A stretch of 20,720 nt of DNA from Alphaproteobacteria bacterium (GTDB taxonomy: Bacteria > Pseudomonadota > Alphaproteobacteria > JAEULC01). The stretch is taken from NCBI GenBank assembly GCA_020851015.1, contig JADZDN010000087.1, forward strand, positions 1 through 20,720. Direction: 5' to 3'. A model generated the notes under the pieces. That model ran no database searches. It was not told where the DNA came from and saw only the letters and a list, made by a program, of their open reading frames with translations. A program made the translations under genes and the position numbers. Shown one piece after another: positions 13,341 through 20,720 of this stretch. Within the stretch, counting starts at the first letter, position 1, and every line of letters starts with the position of its first letter.

Positions 13341-15344
13341 TCAGGCGTAGAGATGGCAGGCGACATGCTGGCCCCGCGCCACCTCGCGCCATTGCGGAAC
13401 TTCCCGCGAGCATATCGCCATCGCCTTGGGACAGCGCGGGTGAAGGTAGCATCCCGCGGGCAGGGCGACCGGCGACGGCGGCTCGCCGGCCATCAGCATT
13501 CTTTGCCGTGCGCGCGCCCTGGCCGGATCGGGCAGCGGCACGGCCGACACCAGCATCTGCGTGTACGGGTGCATCGGCGAGGCGATCACCGCGGCCGCCT
13601 GGCCGACCTCGAACAGCCGGCCGAGATACATGACGCCGACGCGGTCGGCGACCGTGCTGACGACCGCCAGATCATGGGTGACCAGCAGAACCGACAATCC
13701 CGTCTCGGATCGCAGCCTCTGGATCAGCCCCAGGATTTGGGCGCGCGTCGACATGTCGAGCGACGAGACCGGCTCGTCGGCGACCAGGACTCGCGGCTGG
13801 GCCGCGAGCGCGCGGGCAAGCACGACGCGCTGGCGCTGACCGCCGGAGAGCTCGTGGGGATAGCGATCCAGGAAATCCGTCCCCGGGAACAGGCCCATCA
13901 GTTCCAGCAGCCGGATGGACAGTACTTCGGTCTCCTCCGGTCGGCAGATGCGATGGTTGACCAAGGGCTGGGCCAGCGCCTGCTGGACGAGCTTGCGGGG
14001 ATTGAGCGAGGAGGAGGGGTCCTGGAAGACCATCTGCGCAAGGGGCAGCATGCCGTTGGCATGCAGGCGCGACGCAGGATCGTCGCCGCCGATCCTGATG
14101 TCGCCCGCCGTCGGCTTCTCCAGCCCGGCGACGAGCCTCCCGAGACTCGATTTTCCGCTGCCGCTCTCGCCGACCAGCGCGAATATCTGCCCGGCTTCAA
14201 GCTCGAACGAGACATCGTTGACCGCATGCACCTTGCCGCGCCCGCCGAAGGCGCCTCCGCGCGCGGCAAACTCCTTTCTCGCGCCGCGCACCTTCACCTC
14301 GCCCGCGGCTGACCCGGGCGCGATCGCTTGCGGCACATGGCGGCTCACTTCGACCGCCGGGCTCGGCCCCGTTCCGCCCGCGTGCCAGCATCGCACAAGA
14401 TCTGCGCCATCCCTCGCGATCGGCGGGATTTGCGCGCGACAGACATCGGTGGCGCGGGGGCAGCGGGGATGGAAGCGGCAGCCTGCGGGCGGATGGCGGG
14501 GATCGGGCACTTCGCCGCCGATGGTAAGAAGCCCCGCGCGACGATCGAGCGGGATGACGCACTGGATCAGGCCCTGGGTATAGGGATGCTGCGGCCGGGC
14601 AAAGAGCCGCTCGGCACGGCCGTGCTCGACCACCTGGCCGGCGTACATCACGTAGACGCGGTCGGCGAGCTCGGCCACCAGGCCGAAGTCATGCGTGACG
14701 AACACGAGTCCGCAGGCGGTTTCCTTCTGGATTGTCCGGATCAGCTCGACGATCTGCGCCTGCACCGTGACGTCCAGCGCCGTCGTCGGCTCGTCGAGAA
14801 TCAACAGCTTCGGCCGCCGCGCGATCGCCATGGCGATCATCACGCGTTGGCGCATCCCGCCGCTGAGCTGATGCGGATAGGACCCTGCGACGCGCAGCGG
14901 ATCGCCGATGCCAAGGTCGCGGAGCAGCCCGGCGACGCGTTGCCCCACGGGCGTTGCGGCGGCGAAGGCGGCGCGGCCCGACAGGGCCTCGGCGACCTGC
15001 GCGCCGGCCGTGAGCAATGGATTGAGATAGGTCATGGGATCCTGGAACACGTATCCCACCGAGGCGCCGCAGATGGCCCGCCGCGCCGCCGGCGCCAGCG
15101 TTTCCAGGTCCACCCCATCGAACACCACGCGCCCCGCCGCCTTGCCGCCCGGCGGTGGCAGCAGCCCGAACAACGAACGCACCGTCACCGACTTGCCGCA
15201 GCCCGACTCCCCGACCAGGCAGACGACCTCGCCGGCCCGAACCTCCAGGTCCACGCCCTCCACGACGCGCACCGCCGCTCCGCCGGCATGGGGAAATTCG
15301 ACCGCGAGCCCCTGCACGCTGAGAAGCGGCGGCGGGCCGGTCAA
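13341..15344 (-). CDS. Fused double ATPase of a peptide-type ABC importer (DppD-DppF fusion)
   Basis: One 667-residue chain carries two complete nucleotide-binding domains. The first has Walker A GESGCGKS (45-52), signature LSGGMRQR, Walker B LLILDEP and VTHDFG, then an oligopeptide-transporter C-terminal extension with a cysteine cluster (CRFHPRCPRATDVC). After a linker the second has GESGSGKS, LSGGQRQR, VLVADEP, VTHDL and a matching cysteine-containing tail (CYLHPRCPKAMAIC). In classical dpp and opp systems these are separate D and F proteins. The preferred start is TTG 15344, which overlaps the permease stop (TTGA) and follows AAGGGCAGG. The next in-frame option, GTG 15317, would cut into the first strand of the domain. 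It powers import with the two permeases upstream. Confidence 0.9.
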   Translation of the reverse strand: MTGPPPLLSVQGLAVEFPHAGGAAVRVVEGVDLEVRAGEVVCLVGESGCGKSVTVRSLFGLLPPPGGKAAGRVVFDGVDLETLAPAARRAICGASVGYVFQDPMTYLNPLLTAGAQVAEALSGRAAFAAATPVGQRVAGLLRDLGIGDPLRVAGSYPHQLSGGMRQRVMIAMAIARRPKLLILDEPTTALDVTVQAQIVELIRTIQKETACGLVFVTHDFGLVAELADRVYVMYAGQVVEHGRAERLFARPQHPYTQGLIQCVIPLDRRAGLLTIGGEVPDPRHPPAGCRFHPRCPRATDVCRAQIPPIARDGADLVRCWHAGGTGPSPAVEVSRHVPQAIAPGSAAGEVKVRGARKEFAARGGAFGGRGKVHAVNDVSFELEAGQIFALVGESGSGKSSLGRLVAGLEKPTAGDIRIGGDDPASRLHANGMLPLAQMVFQDPSSSLNPRKLVQQALAQPLVNHRICRPEETEVLSIRLLELMGLFPGTDFLDRYPHELSGGQRQRVVLARALAAQPRVLVADEPVSSLDMSTRAQILGLIQRLRSETGLSVLLVTHDLAVVSTVADRVGVMYLGRLFEVGQAAAVIASPMHPYTQMLVSAVPLPDPARARARQRMLMAGEPPSPVALPAGCYLHPRCPKAMAICSREVPQWREVARGQHVACHLYA

Positions 15345-16174
15345 CTCGGCCTGCCCTTCTGCCGGGGATCGAGCAGGTCGTTGAGCCCGTCGCCTAGCAG
15401 GTTGAAACCGAGGGTGGTCAGCAGGATCGCCGCGCCGGGGAACACGGCCATCCACCACGCCTGGTTCAGGAAGGGTTGGGCAATGAACAGGAGTTGCCCC
15501 CAACTCACCATGTCGGGATCGCCCAGGCCGAGAAAGCTCAGGCTTGCCTCGGTCAGGATCGCGCTCGCGATCTGCAGCGATCCGTTGACGATCACGGGCG
15601 GCATGGCGTTGGGCAGGATCTCGCCGAAGATCAGCGCGCCACGGGAGGCGCCGGCCAGGCGCGCGGCGGCGACAAAGTCCTGATCGCGCAGCTTCAGGAA
15701 TTCCGCGCGGATGATCCGCGCCGTGCTCGGCCAGCTCAGAAGCGCGATCACCAGAACGATCTTGACCAGCGACGGGCCGAAAAGCGCGACGACCAGGATC
15801 GCCAGGAAGAACTGCGGCACTACCTGGAATGCCTCGGCGATGCGCATGAAAACCTCGTCGACCCTGCCTCCCGCGAAGCCGGCGAGCGCACCGACGACAA
15901 TCCCCAGGACGGCGGAAACGGCGGCGGCGGCTATTCCCACCACCAGCGATACGCGCGCCCCGTTCGCCACCCGGGCCAGCATGTCGCGGCCAAGGTCGTC
16001 GGCGCCCAGCAGGCAGCCCGGCCCCGGCGGGCAAAACGGCCGGCCGTCCATCGCCGATGGGGATCCCGTCAGCAACGGGCCCACGATGCCGCCCAGGGCA
16101 GCCAGCAGAACGACCGCCAGGCCAAACGACGCGGCGTGACTGCGGGCAATGCGTGCAAGCGTCGCGGCTGCCAT
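15341..16174 (-). CDS. ABC transporter permease, DppC type
   Basis: This 277-residue inner-membrane protein has about six predicted helices. The N-terminal helix is at ~14-36, followed by the family's periplasmic segment ending in LGADDLGRDMLARV, and the cytoplasmic EAA loop is AARLAGASRGALIFGEILPN, which docks on the ATPase. The C-terminus LLGDGLNDLLDPR is typical of DppC/OppC. The ATG at 16174 follows GGGGCGAG. The gene starts 21 bases after the DppB-type stop, and its own stop overlaps the ATPase start, so the importer genes are co-translated. It pairs with the neighbouring permease as the second half of the channel. Confidence 0.92.
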   Translation of the reverse strand: MAAATLARIARSHAASFGLAVVLLAALGGIVGPLLTGSPSAMDGRPFCPPGPGCLLGADDLGRDMLARVANGARVSLVVGIAAAAVSAVLGIVVGALAGFAGGRVDEVFMRIAEAFQVVPQFFLAILVVALFGPSLVKIVLVIALLSWPSTARIIRAEFLKLRDQDFVAAARLAGASRGALIFGEILPNAMPPVIVNGSLQIASAILTEASLSFLGLGDPDMVSWGQLLFIAQPFLNQAWWMAVFPGAAILLTTLGFNLLGDGLNDLLDPRQKGRPS

Positions 16175-16195
16175 GTGCTCGCGCCCCGCCCGTGC

Positions 16196-17125
16196 CTAGC
16201 TGTATCGAATCCGCGGATCGACGATCGCGTAGATGATATCGGTCAGCAGATTGACGAGGATCACGGCGATGGACACGGTGAGGATGATGCCGACGATCAG
16301 CGGGTAGTCGCGCGCGAGCACCCCGTCGTAGAGCAGCCGCCCCATGCCCGGCCAGGCAAAAACCACCTCCACCAGGACCGACCCCGACAGCATGGTGCCC
16401 ACGCTCATGCCCACGATCGTGATGACGGGCAGGAGCGCGTTCGGCAGGGCGTTGCGCGACATGACGACCGCTTCCGGCAGTCCCTTCGCGCGCGCGGTGG
16501 TCATGTAGTCCAGGCGCACGACCTGCAGCATGCTGGCCCGCGTCATGCGGGTGCTGAGCGCCAGGAACCGCATTCCGAGCGCGGTCGCGGGGAGCGCGAG
16601 ATGCCACAGCACGTCGGAAACGCGCGCGAGCCCCTGCGTCGGCGCGCGCAGGCTCAGCATGCCTTGCGTGGGGAACCAGCCGAGCTTCAGGGCGAAGGCG
16701 ATGATCAGGAGCTGCCCCAGCCAGAACACCGGCACCGACCATCCGACCAGCGCCACGCCGGAAAGGAGGAAGTCCCCGGCCGAATTCGGAAAGCGCGCGG
16801 CGAGGATGCCGAGGACGATTCCCGTCGTGATGAACAGGGCGAGGGCGGGAACCATCAACAGCAGGGTCGCGGGGATCCGGTCCACGATCAGCGCCATGAC
16901 CGGTTCGCGGTAGCGGTACGACTGCCCCAGATCGCCCCGGACGATTTTCGCCATGTAGCGGGCGTATTGGGTCGCCAGGGGCCGGTCCAGGCCATACTCC
17001 TGGCGCAGACGCGCGAGCTGCTCGCTGCTGATGTCGCCCTCGCCGGTGATGAAGGTCAGCGGGTCGCCCGGCGCCAGGTGCACCATCGCGAAAACGGCCG
17101 TGACCAGCAGCCAGATCGTCGGCAA
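16196..17125 (-). CDS. ABC transporter permease, DppB type
   Basis: At least 309 residues, with the N-terminal helix (LLVTAVFAMVHLAPGDPL), the family's GLDRPLATQYARYM segment, the EAA loop (ARAKGLPEAVVMSRNALPN), the PGMGRLLYDGVLARDYPL segment and the C-terminus DIIYAIVDPRIRYS. TTG 17125 is the only standard start in the open part, but it lies inside the conserved beginning: upstream in-frame codons read LKALATFAARRLLFALPTIW, as expected for a DppB N-terminus. No ATG, GTG or TTG precedes that stretch nearby. A CTG at 17170 overlapping the lyase 2 stop (CTGA), with GGGAG eight bases before it, is the probable true start. If so, the protein has 324 residues. It forms the channel with the DppC-type permease. 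Confidence 0.85.
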   Translation of the reverse strand: MPTIWLLVTAVFAMVHLAPGDPLTFITGEGDISSEQLARLRQEYGLDRPLATQYARYMAKIVRGDLGQSYRYREPVMALIVDRIPATLLLMVPALALFITTGIVLGILAARFPNSAGDFLLSGVALVGWSVPVFWLGQLLIIAFALKLGWFPTQGMLSLRAPTQGLARVSDVLWHLALPATALGMRFLALSTRMTRASMLQVVRLDYMTTARAKGLPEAVVMSRNALPNALLPVITIVGMSVGTMLSGSVLVEVVFAWPGMGRLLYDGVLARDYPLIVGIILTVSIAVILVNLLTDIIYAIVDPRIRYS

Positions 17126-17166
17126 CGCGAACAGCAGTCGCCTTGCGGCGAACGTCGCAAGGGCTT

Positions 17167-18687
17167 TCAGGCACCGCTCCCGGAGGCGTTCCGCGCCAGG
17201 ATGGCGTCGACCGCCGAATCAAGGCCCTTCGCGGCATTGCGCTGGCGGTCCGCCTCCGCGCCGACCCGCTTCATGTCCCGCTCCAGCGCGATGCGCGCGG
17301 ACTGGATCTGCGCCCGCACCTGGTCGGGCGCCGGCGAGCCCTCGACCACGTTTCGGGCGGTCAATGACTGGCGCGGATCCATCGCCGCCCGGATCGCGGC
17401 GCGGCTTACGCCCAGCGACCGCCCCAGCACCTGCGATGCGACGCGGTCGATATGTTCGGGGGTCAGTTCCTCGGGCTTCAGATCGGACCCCACCGCTTCC
17501 CGCACGAGGTGGGCGACGACCTGATGCGCCTCGCGCCACGAGATCTTCGCCTGCTGCGTCAGCATCGCGGCCAGATCGGTCGCCTGGGTCCAGCCATGCG
17601 ATGCCGTTTCCGCCAGGCGGTCGACATTCACCGTCATGGTCGAAATCATGCCCGCGAGCATGGCGACCATGTCTTCGAGCTCGTCCAGCGTCTCGTAGAA
17701 CTGCCAGGGACCCAGGAGCGTGTCCTCGAGCCCGTCCGACTCCATCTTCAGAAGGGCGAACACGCCGCTGAGCCTGCCCAGCGCCAGCGACGCCTGGCCG
17801 CGAATCCACGACAGCGCCCATGAGTTCTTCTTCTGCGGCATGATGCTGCTGGTGCTGCAATAGGGATCGGCCAGATCGACGAACTTGAACTCCGTCATGG
17901 TCCACAGGTAAAGGTCGCTGGCGATGCTCAGCGCGTTCGACATGCAGATCGTGGCCACGCTGTGCGCGTGCAGCAGCGAATCCAGGTTCACGACCGCGTC
18001 GCGCGTGTTCGTCTGGACGCCATCGAATCCCAGCAGCTCGGCCGTGCGGCGGCGCGAGATCGGAAAGGTCGATCCGGTCATGATCCCGGAACCCGACGGG
18101 CTGCTTGCGGCTTCGTCGTCGACCTGCAGTCCGCGCGTCAAATCGCGCGCAAGCGGCGCCTCCCAGGACAGCAGCATATGCGCCAACGAGGTGCACTGGG
18201 CGTGCTGCCCGAGGCTGTAGGCGGGCATGACCGTGTCGACATGGCGCGCCGCCAGATCGAGCAGGGCCGATCGAAGGCGATTGACCTCGGCCAGGACCGT
18301 GGGGAGCCGGTTGCGGAGATTGTACCGCCACGCGACCGCGTCGAGATCGCCCGAGCTGCGGCCCAGATTGATCCAGCCCGCCACATCCGCGCCAAGGCTT
18401 TCGGTCAGATAGGCCTCGCCCGAATGGCGCCCGCCACCCATCCGGTCGCGCACGGACTCGATCCCCTCCGACTCCATGCGGCGCAGCCCCCTCAGAATCG
18501 CCTGCGCGTCGGGCAGGGAGATCAGGCCGGCCTCGAGCAGGGCCACGGTGTGCGCCTTGTCGAAGGCGTGAAACGCGCCGTAGCTGCGCCGGAGGTTCGA
18601 AAGCGGCCCGGGATAGAAGCGCTTCTGCAGGACCGGATCGACCTTGCTGGTCAGGCGGGCCCCGACCTGACGGACGACATCTGCCAT
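17167..18687 (-). CDS. Divergent argininosuccinate lyase-like protein (lyase 2)
   Basis: This 506-residue protein has the ASL/fumarase fold. The mobile-loop signature TSSIMPQKKN (279-288) with the catalytic serine is intact. The two other active-site motifs are changed: HTGRSRND of ASL is NLGRSSGD here (107-114), and GYTH is AYSL (156-159), so the usual general-acid/base histidine is Leu159. The C-terminal GGxSP region reads EGSPAP. It is therefore unlikely to cleave argininosuccinate; it may act on another N-succinyl amine, or have a regulatory or auxiliary role. It heads the minus-strand operon that continues with both permeases, the ATPase and the MmgE/PrpD gene. It aligns with lyase 1 mainly in the signature regions, so the two are old paralogues rather than a recent duplication. 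Confidence 0.8.
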   Translation of the reverse strand: MADVVRQVGARLTSKVDPVLQKRFYPGPLSNLRRSYGAFHAFDKAHTVALLEAGLISLPDAQAILRGLRRMESEGIESVRDRMGGGRHSGEAYLTESLGADVAGWINLGRSSGDLDAVAWRYNLRNRLPTVLAEVNRLRSALLDLAARHVDTVMPAYSLGQHAQCTSLAHMLLSWEAPLARDLTRGLQVDDEAASSPSGSGIMTGSTFPISRRRTAELLGFDGVQTNTRDAVVNLDSLLHAHSVATICMSNALSIASDLYLWTMTEFKFVDLADPYCSTSSIMPQKKNSWALSWIRGQASLALGRLSGVFALLKMESDGLEDTLLGPWQFYETLDELEDMVAMLAGMISTMTVNVDRLAETASHGWTQATDLAAMLTQQAKISWREAHQVVAHLVREAVGSDLKPEELTPEHIDRVASQVLGRSLGVSRAAIRAAMDPRQSLTARNVVEGSPAPDQVRAQIQSARIALERDMKRVGAEADRQRNAAKGLDSAVDAILARNASGSGA

Positions 18688-18715
18688 GAACTACTCTCGA
18701 TTCTGCGCGGGAACG

Positions 18716-18730
18716 CGGTTGACTGAACCG
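18716..18730. promoter_or_regulatory. Short inverted repeat upstream of lyase 2 operon
   Basis: CGGTT (18716-18720) and AACCG (18726-18730) flank GACTG, 29 bases before the lyase 2 ATG. The inner GTT...AAC resembles part of the larger repeat at 10239-10260, but arms of five bases are weak evidence. No clear -10/-35 pair was seen in the 220-235 bases between lyase 2 and the next gene. Confidence 0.2.
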
Positions 18731-18922
18731 TAGCGGCTGCGCGCCGACGGCGGAACGCCAAGCCGGGGACGTCGGACCAATTGTGATGGAAGCCCCTGGA
18801 ACGATCAAGGGCGCGACCGCTGGGACGTCTCTCGCGCGGAAGGTCTTCTAGGCTGCCATGCGGCTGGATGGTATTGTCGATGCGCCAAGCCTCGACGTGG
18901 AACGGACATGTCCGGAGCTTCG

Positions 18923-20554
18923 ATGAGCGGGCTACGAATGCTATGCCGGCTGCTGGCGCTGGCCCTGGCCCTGGCGCTGCTCCTCGGCGCCGGAAGCGCC
19001 CGCGCCGAGGAGGCGAAGCCCGCGCTGGGCGAGGAGATCGGCAACCGCACCTATCCGACCGGATCGCAGTCCCGCCAGCCGGGCGATCCGCCCTGCAGCA
19101 ATCCGTTCGGCTGCGGGCGCGGCACCCGGCCGGGCCAGTATGCGCCGGGCGCGGCCGGCGCGGGCAATCCCTCCGCCGCTCCCGCGGGCCGCGGCGGCGA
19201 CGTCTATTGCCAGCAGAACGACGACGGCAGCGAGAACCGCGGCCCCTACGGCGGGACCGGCAAGCAGATTCCCTGCAAGCCGCGCCCGGCCGCGGGCCCG
19301 CGCGTCGTCTTCAACTACTACTACATCAACGGCATAAACACGCCACGCAGCGGCGAGGGGCGCGGCACGTGCCTCTACGACCGCACGATGATCAAGGGCA
19401 ACCTGCTCGACCAAGGCGCGCGGGTCGGGCCGGGGCAGCAGGTCAGGCCCGAGGTCGCGCCGACCGTCAAGCTCGGCGATGAGGTCGACCGCTTCGAGGT
19501 CGAGACCTGCAACCCGTCGGGCGCCGACAAGCGGGTCGAGGAGTTCTGCGCGGCGATCGGCCCGCTGACCGACATTCCCGGCCCGGTCTCTGATCTCGCC
19601 AGGATGTTCTGCGCGAAGGCCGCCGACATCGACGCGTTCCGTGGCCGGGGCATCGCCAACGGCATGGCGCCGGGCGACGTGGTCGAGGCGTTCCGGCAAT
19701 CGCTGGGCCTGGGCTTCCGCGACGCCGTGACCGGCGAGATCATCACCGGCATCGAGTTCACCGCGCGCCAGCCCGAGGTCGCCAAGCTCGCCAAGATCAT
19801 CACCGACAAGTACGCGGCCGAGCAGGCCGCCTCGCGTCCCGCCGCCGGGCAGCAGGCCAGCGCCGCTCCGCAAGCGGGCGCCGGCCAGGGCGCCGCCGCC
19901 AGGCCGGCCGAGAAGAACTTCTTCATCATCATCGCGCATTCGCAGGGCAACTTCTTCGCCGAGGGGGTTGCCTATCGCCTGGCGTCCGCGAAGCTGGGCG
20001 GGCCTAACGGCAAGGCCGTGTTCCAGGGCCGGCTCGGCATCCTGTCGGTCGCCTCGCCGACCAACTACAAGTCGCTCGATGCCGGCTTCATCGGCCGGGC
20101 GATGAAGCATTTCACCCGCGCGGACGACGGCATCCACGCGCTCGACGCGCTGGCGTTCCTCGGCAGCCGCGTGCCGTGGCCGGCCAAGGACGACCTGCCG
20201 CGGCTGTGGCCGTGGAAGAGCGAGGCCGTCATGCGCAGCCGCATGGAGATCGTGAAGGTGCTGCCGGGCGTGCCGCCGGCGCTCGCCAGCCCGTTCTTCG
20301 ACACGCTGGGGATGAGCCCGCCCTTCGAGCCCTGCGCGGGTTGCGGCGCGCTCTACACGCCGCTGATGAACGCGCACCTGCTCGACAAATACCTGACCGA
20401 CCCGGTGGCCGCCAACACGAACGTCGCGATCAATCCGCGGGTGGCGCCGCTGATCGGGCAGGCGAAGCCGATGTCGCCCGCCGCGCCGCCGGTGCTGGGC
20501 GAGATCCGCCGCCACCTCGTCGACCTGAAGTCGAGCCTGATGAGCGGGCGCTAG
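18923..20554 (+). CDS. Secreted serine-hydrolase-like protein of unknown function
   Basis: This 543-residue protein has a Sec signal peptide (residues 1-28, leucine/alanine-rich core, cut at ARA/EE), a Gly/Pro/Cys-rich region, and FNYYYINGINTPRSG, which resembles the oxyanion-loop strand of lipase-like alpha/beta hydrolases. A mid-protein Ala/Gln-rich linker (~310-330) precedes IIIAHSQGNFFAEG with nucleophile Ser340 (A/GHSQG elbow). Several cysteines suggest disulfides. The likely site is the periplasm or outside the cell. ATG 18923 is chosen because GGAG lies five bases before it; ATG 18908 is also in frame with a poorer site. I do not recognise a characterised relative. A lipase or esterase is plausible, but the catalytic Asp and His cannot be assigned. 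It is unrelated in context to the transporter operon it diverges from. Confidence 0.8.
   Translation: MSGLRMLCRLLALALALALLLGAGSARAEEAKPALGEEIGNRTYPTGSQSRQPGDPPCSNPFGCGRGTRPGQYAPGAAGAGNPSAAPAGRGGDVYCQQNDDGSENRGPYGGTGKQIPCKPRPAAGPRVVFNYYYINGINTPRSGEGRGTCLYDRTMIKGNLLDQGARVGPGQQVRPEVAPTVKLGDEVDRFEVETCNPSGADKRVEEFCAAIGPLTDIPGPVSDLARMFCAKAADIDAFRGRGIANGMAPGDVVEAFRQSLGLGFRDAVTGEIITGIEFTARQPEVAKLAKIITDKYAAEQAASRPAAGQQASAAPQAGAGQGAAARPAEKNFFIIIAHSQGNFFAEGVAYRLASAKLGGPNGKAVFQGRLGILSVASPTNYKSLDAGFIGRAMKHFTRADDGIHALDALAFLGSRVPWPAKDDLPRLWPWKSEAVMRSRMEIVKVLPGVPPALASPFFDTLGMSPPFEPCAGCGALYTPLMNAHLLDKYLTDPVAANTNVAINPRVAPLIGQAKPMSPAAPPVLGEIRRHLVDLKSSLMSGR
18952..18980 (+). repeat. Hexamer-like repeat inside the signal peptide
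   Basis: About four and a half near-copies of CTGGCG/CTGGCC encode the LALALALALL core of the signal peptide. Such tracts can gain or lose six-base units without shifting the frame, changing only the length of the hydrophobic core. Confidence 0.5.
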
Positions 20555-20581
20555 AGCATGTTTCCGCGAGGATGAATCGGC

Positions 20582-20712
20582 CCCCCACCCTAACCCTCCC
20601 CGCGAGGGGGGAGGGGACTGAATGGGAGGTGCAATTCTTCATCGTCCCCCTCCCCCCGAGCGCGACGACGCCTTCGGCGTCGCGCGGGGATGGGGGAGGG
20701 TCGGGGTGGGGG
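20582..20712. repeat. C/G-rich inverted-repeat intergenic element with central hairpin
   Basis: The left arm (20582-20601, CCCCCACCCTAACCCTCCCC) matches the reverse complement of the right arm (20692-20712) at 18 of 20 positions. Inside are a hairpin CCCTCCCC-GCGA with GGGGAGGG (20594-20615) and a central GC-rich hairpin CGACGCC-TTC-GGCGTCG (about 20666-20682). The element begins 27 bases after the hydrolase stop and could also end transcription, although no T-run follows. Similar elements are scattered between genes in many Alphaproteobacteria. Confidence 0.7.
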
Positions 20713-20720
20713 TGCTTCGA

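Noticed and set aside
15345..17237. Upstream extension of the fused ATPase frame
   Set aside because: The frame stays open through both permease genes, but the translation there is arginine/proline-rich shadow. ATPase homology begins just after 15344.
15476..17524. Plus-strand open frame of 682 codons over both permeases
   Set aside because: It is antisense to two permeases with EAA loops; its translation is extremely rich in charged residues, Gln and Gly without motifs.
8488..20465. Similar strings ctgatcggcagg (near 8489) and ctgatcgggcagg (near 20451) as flanking direct repeats of an island
   Set aside because: They are only about 12 bases with an indel, and the second lies inside an intact gene, so chance is the simplest explanation.

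Overview
The window is GC-rich (by eye roughly 65%), with GTG and TTG starts and tightly overlapping genes. The C/G-rich inverted repeat at the right edge is a style of intergenic repeat common in Alphaproteobacteria. An alphaproteobacterium, possibly of the Rhodospirillales type, is the best guess; there is no rRNA or tRNA to test it. No tRNA, CRISPR array, transposase or phage gene was seen.

Region A (1-8075) looks like an ACP-dependent acylation and surface-decoration locus. On the minus strand are a membrane-anchored SGNH hydrolase (running off the left edge) and a SAM methyltransferase. Divergent from them is a tightly overlapping plus-strand operon: acyl carrier protein, MaoC-like hydratase, short-chain reductase and a three-domain FkbH-type HAD protein. 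A minus-strand MBOAT acyltransferase meets FkbH tail to tail, sharing one CTAG for both stops. A second membrane-anchored SGNH hydrolase follows on the plus strand. The set resembles Dlt- or Alg-type acylation machines: a carrier protein, enzymes that build the acyl group, an MBOAT that moves it across the membrane, and extracytoplasmic SGNH partners. The acyl group is unknown; glyceryl or a hydroxyacyl group is an inference. The first ~48 codons of the MBOAT gene are broken by a frameshift and a nonsense codon.

Region B (8117-8627) is debris: a gluconate 2-dehydrogenase gamma-subunit gene with a Tat signal, frameshifted and cut off, followed by an unidentified coding-like scrap. It marks a junction with the next block.

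Region C (8628-18687) is a coherent uptake and catabolism cluster. It holds two divergent members of the argininosuccinate lyase branch of the aspartase/fumarase superfamily, a family-5 solute-binding protein, two Dpp/Opp-type permeases, a fused double ATPase and an MmgE/PrpD-family protein. The combination of C-N lyase, MmgE/PrpD protein and peptide-type ABC importer matches what is known of aminopolycarboxylate (iminodisuccinate, EDDS, EDTA) degradation. There an MmgE/PrpD-fold epimerase and an ASL-family lyase release fumarate plus an amine or aspartate. My inference is that the cluster imports and cleaves an N-succinyl-type compound. The second lyase has lost the usual ASL catalytic histidine motif.

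Region D (18688-20720) holds a secreted serine-hydrolase-like protein of unknown role, then a ~130-base inverted-repeat element at the right edge.
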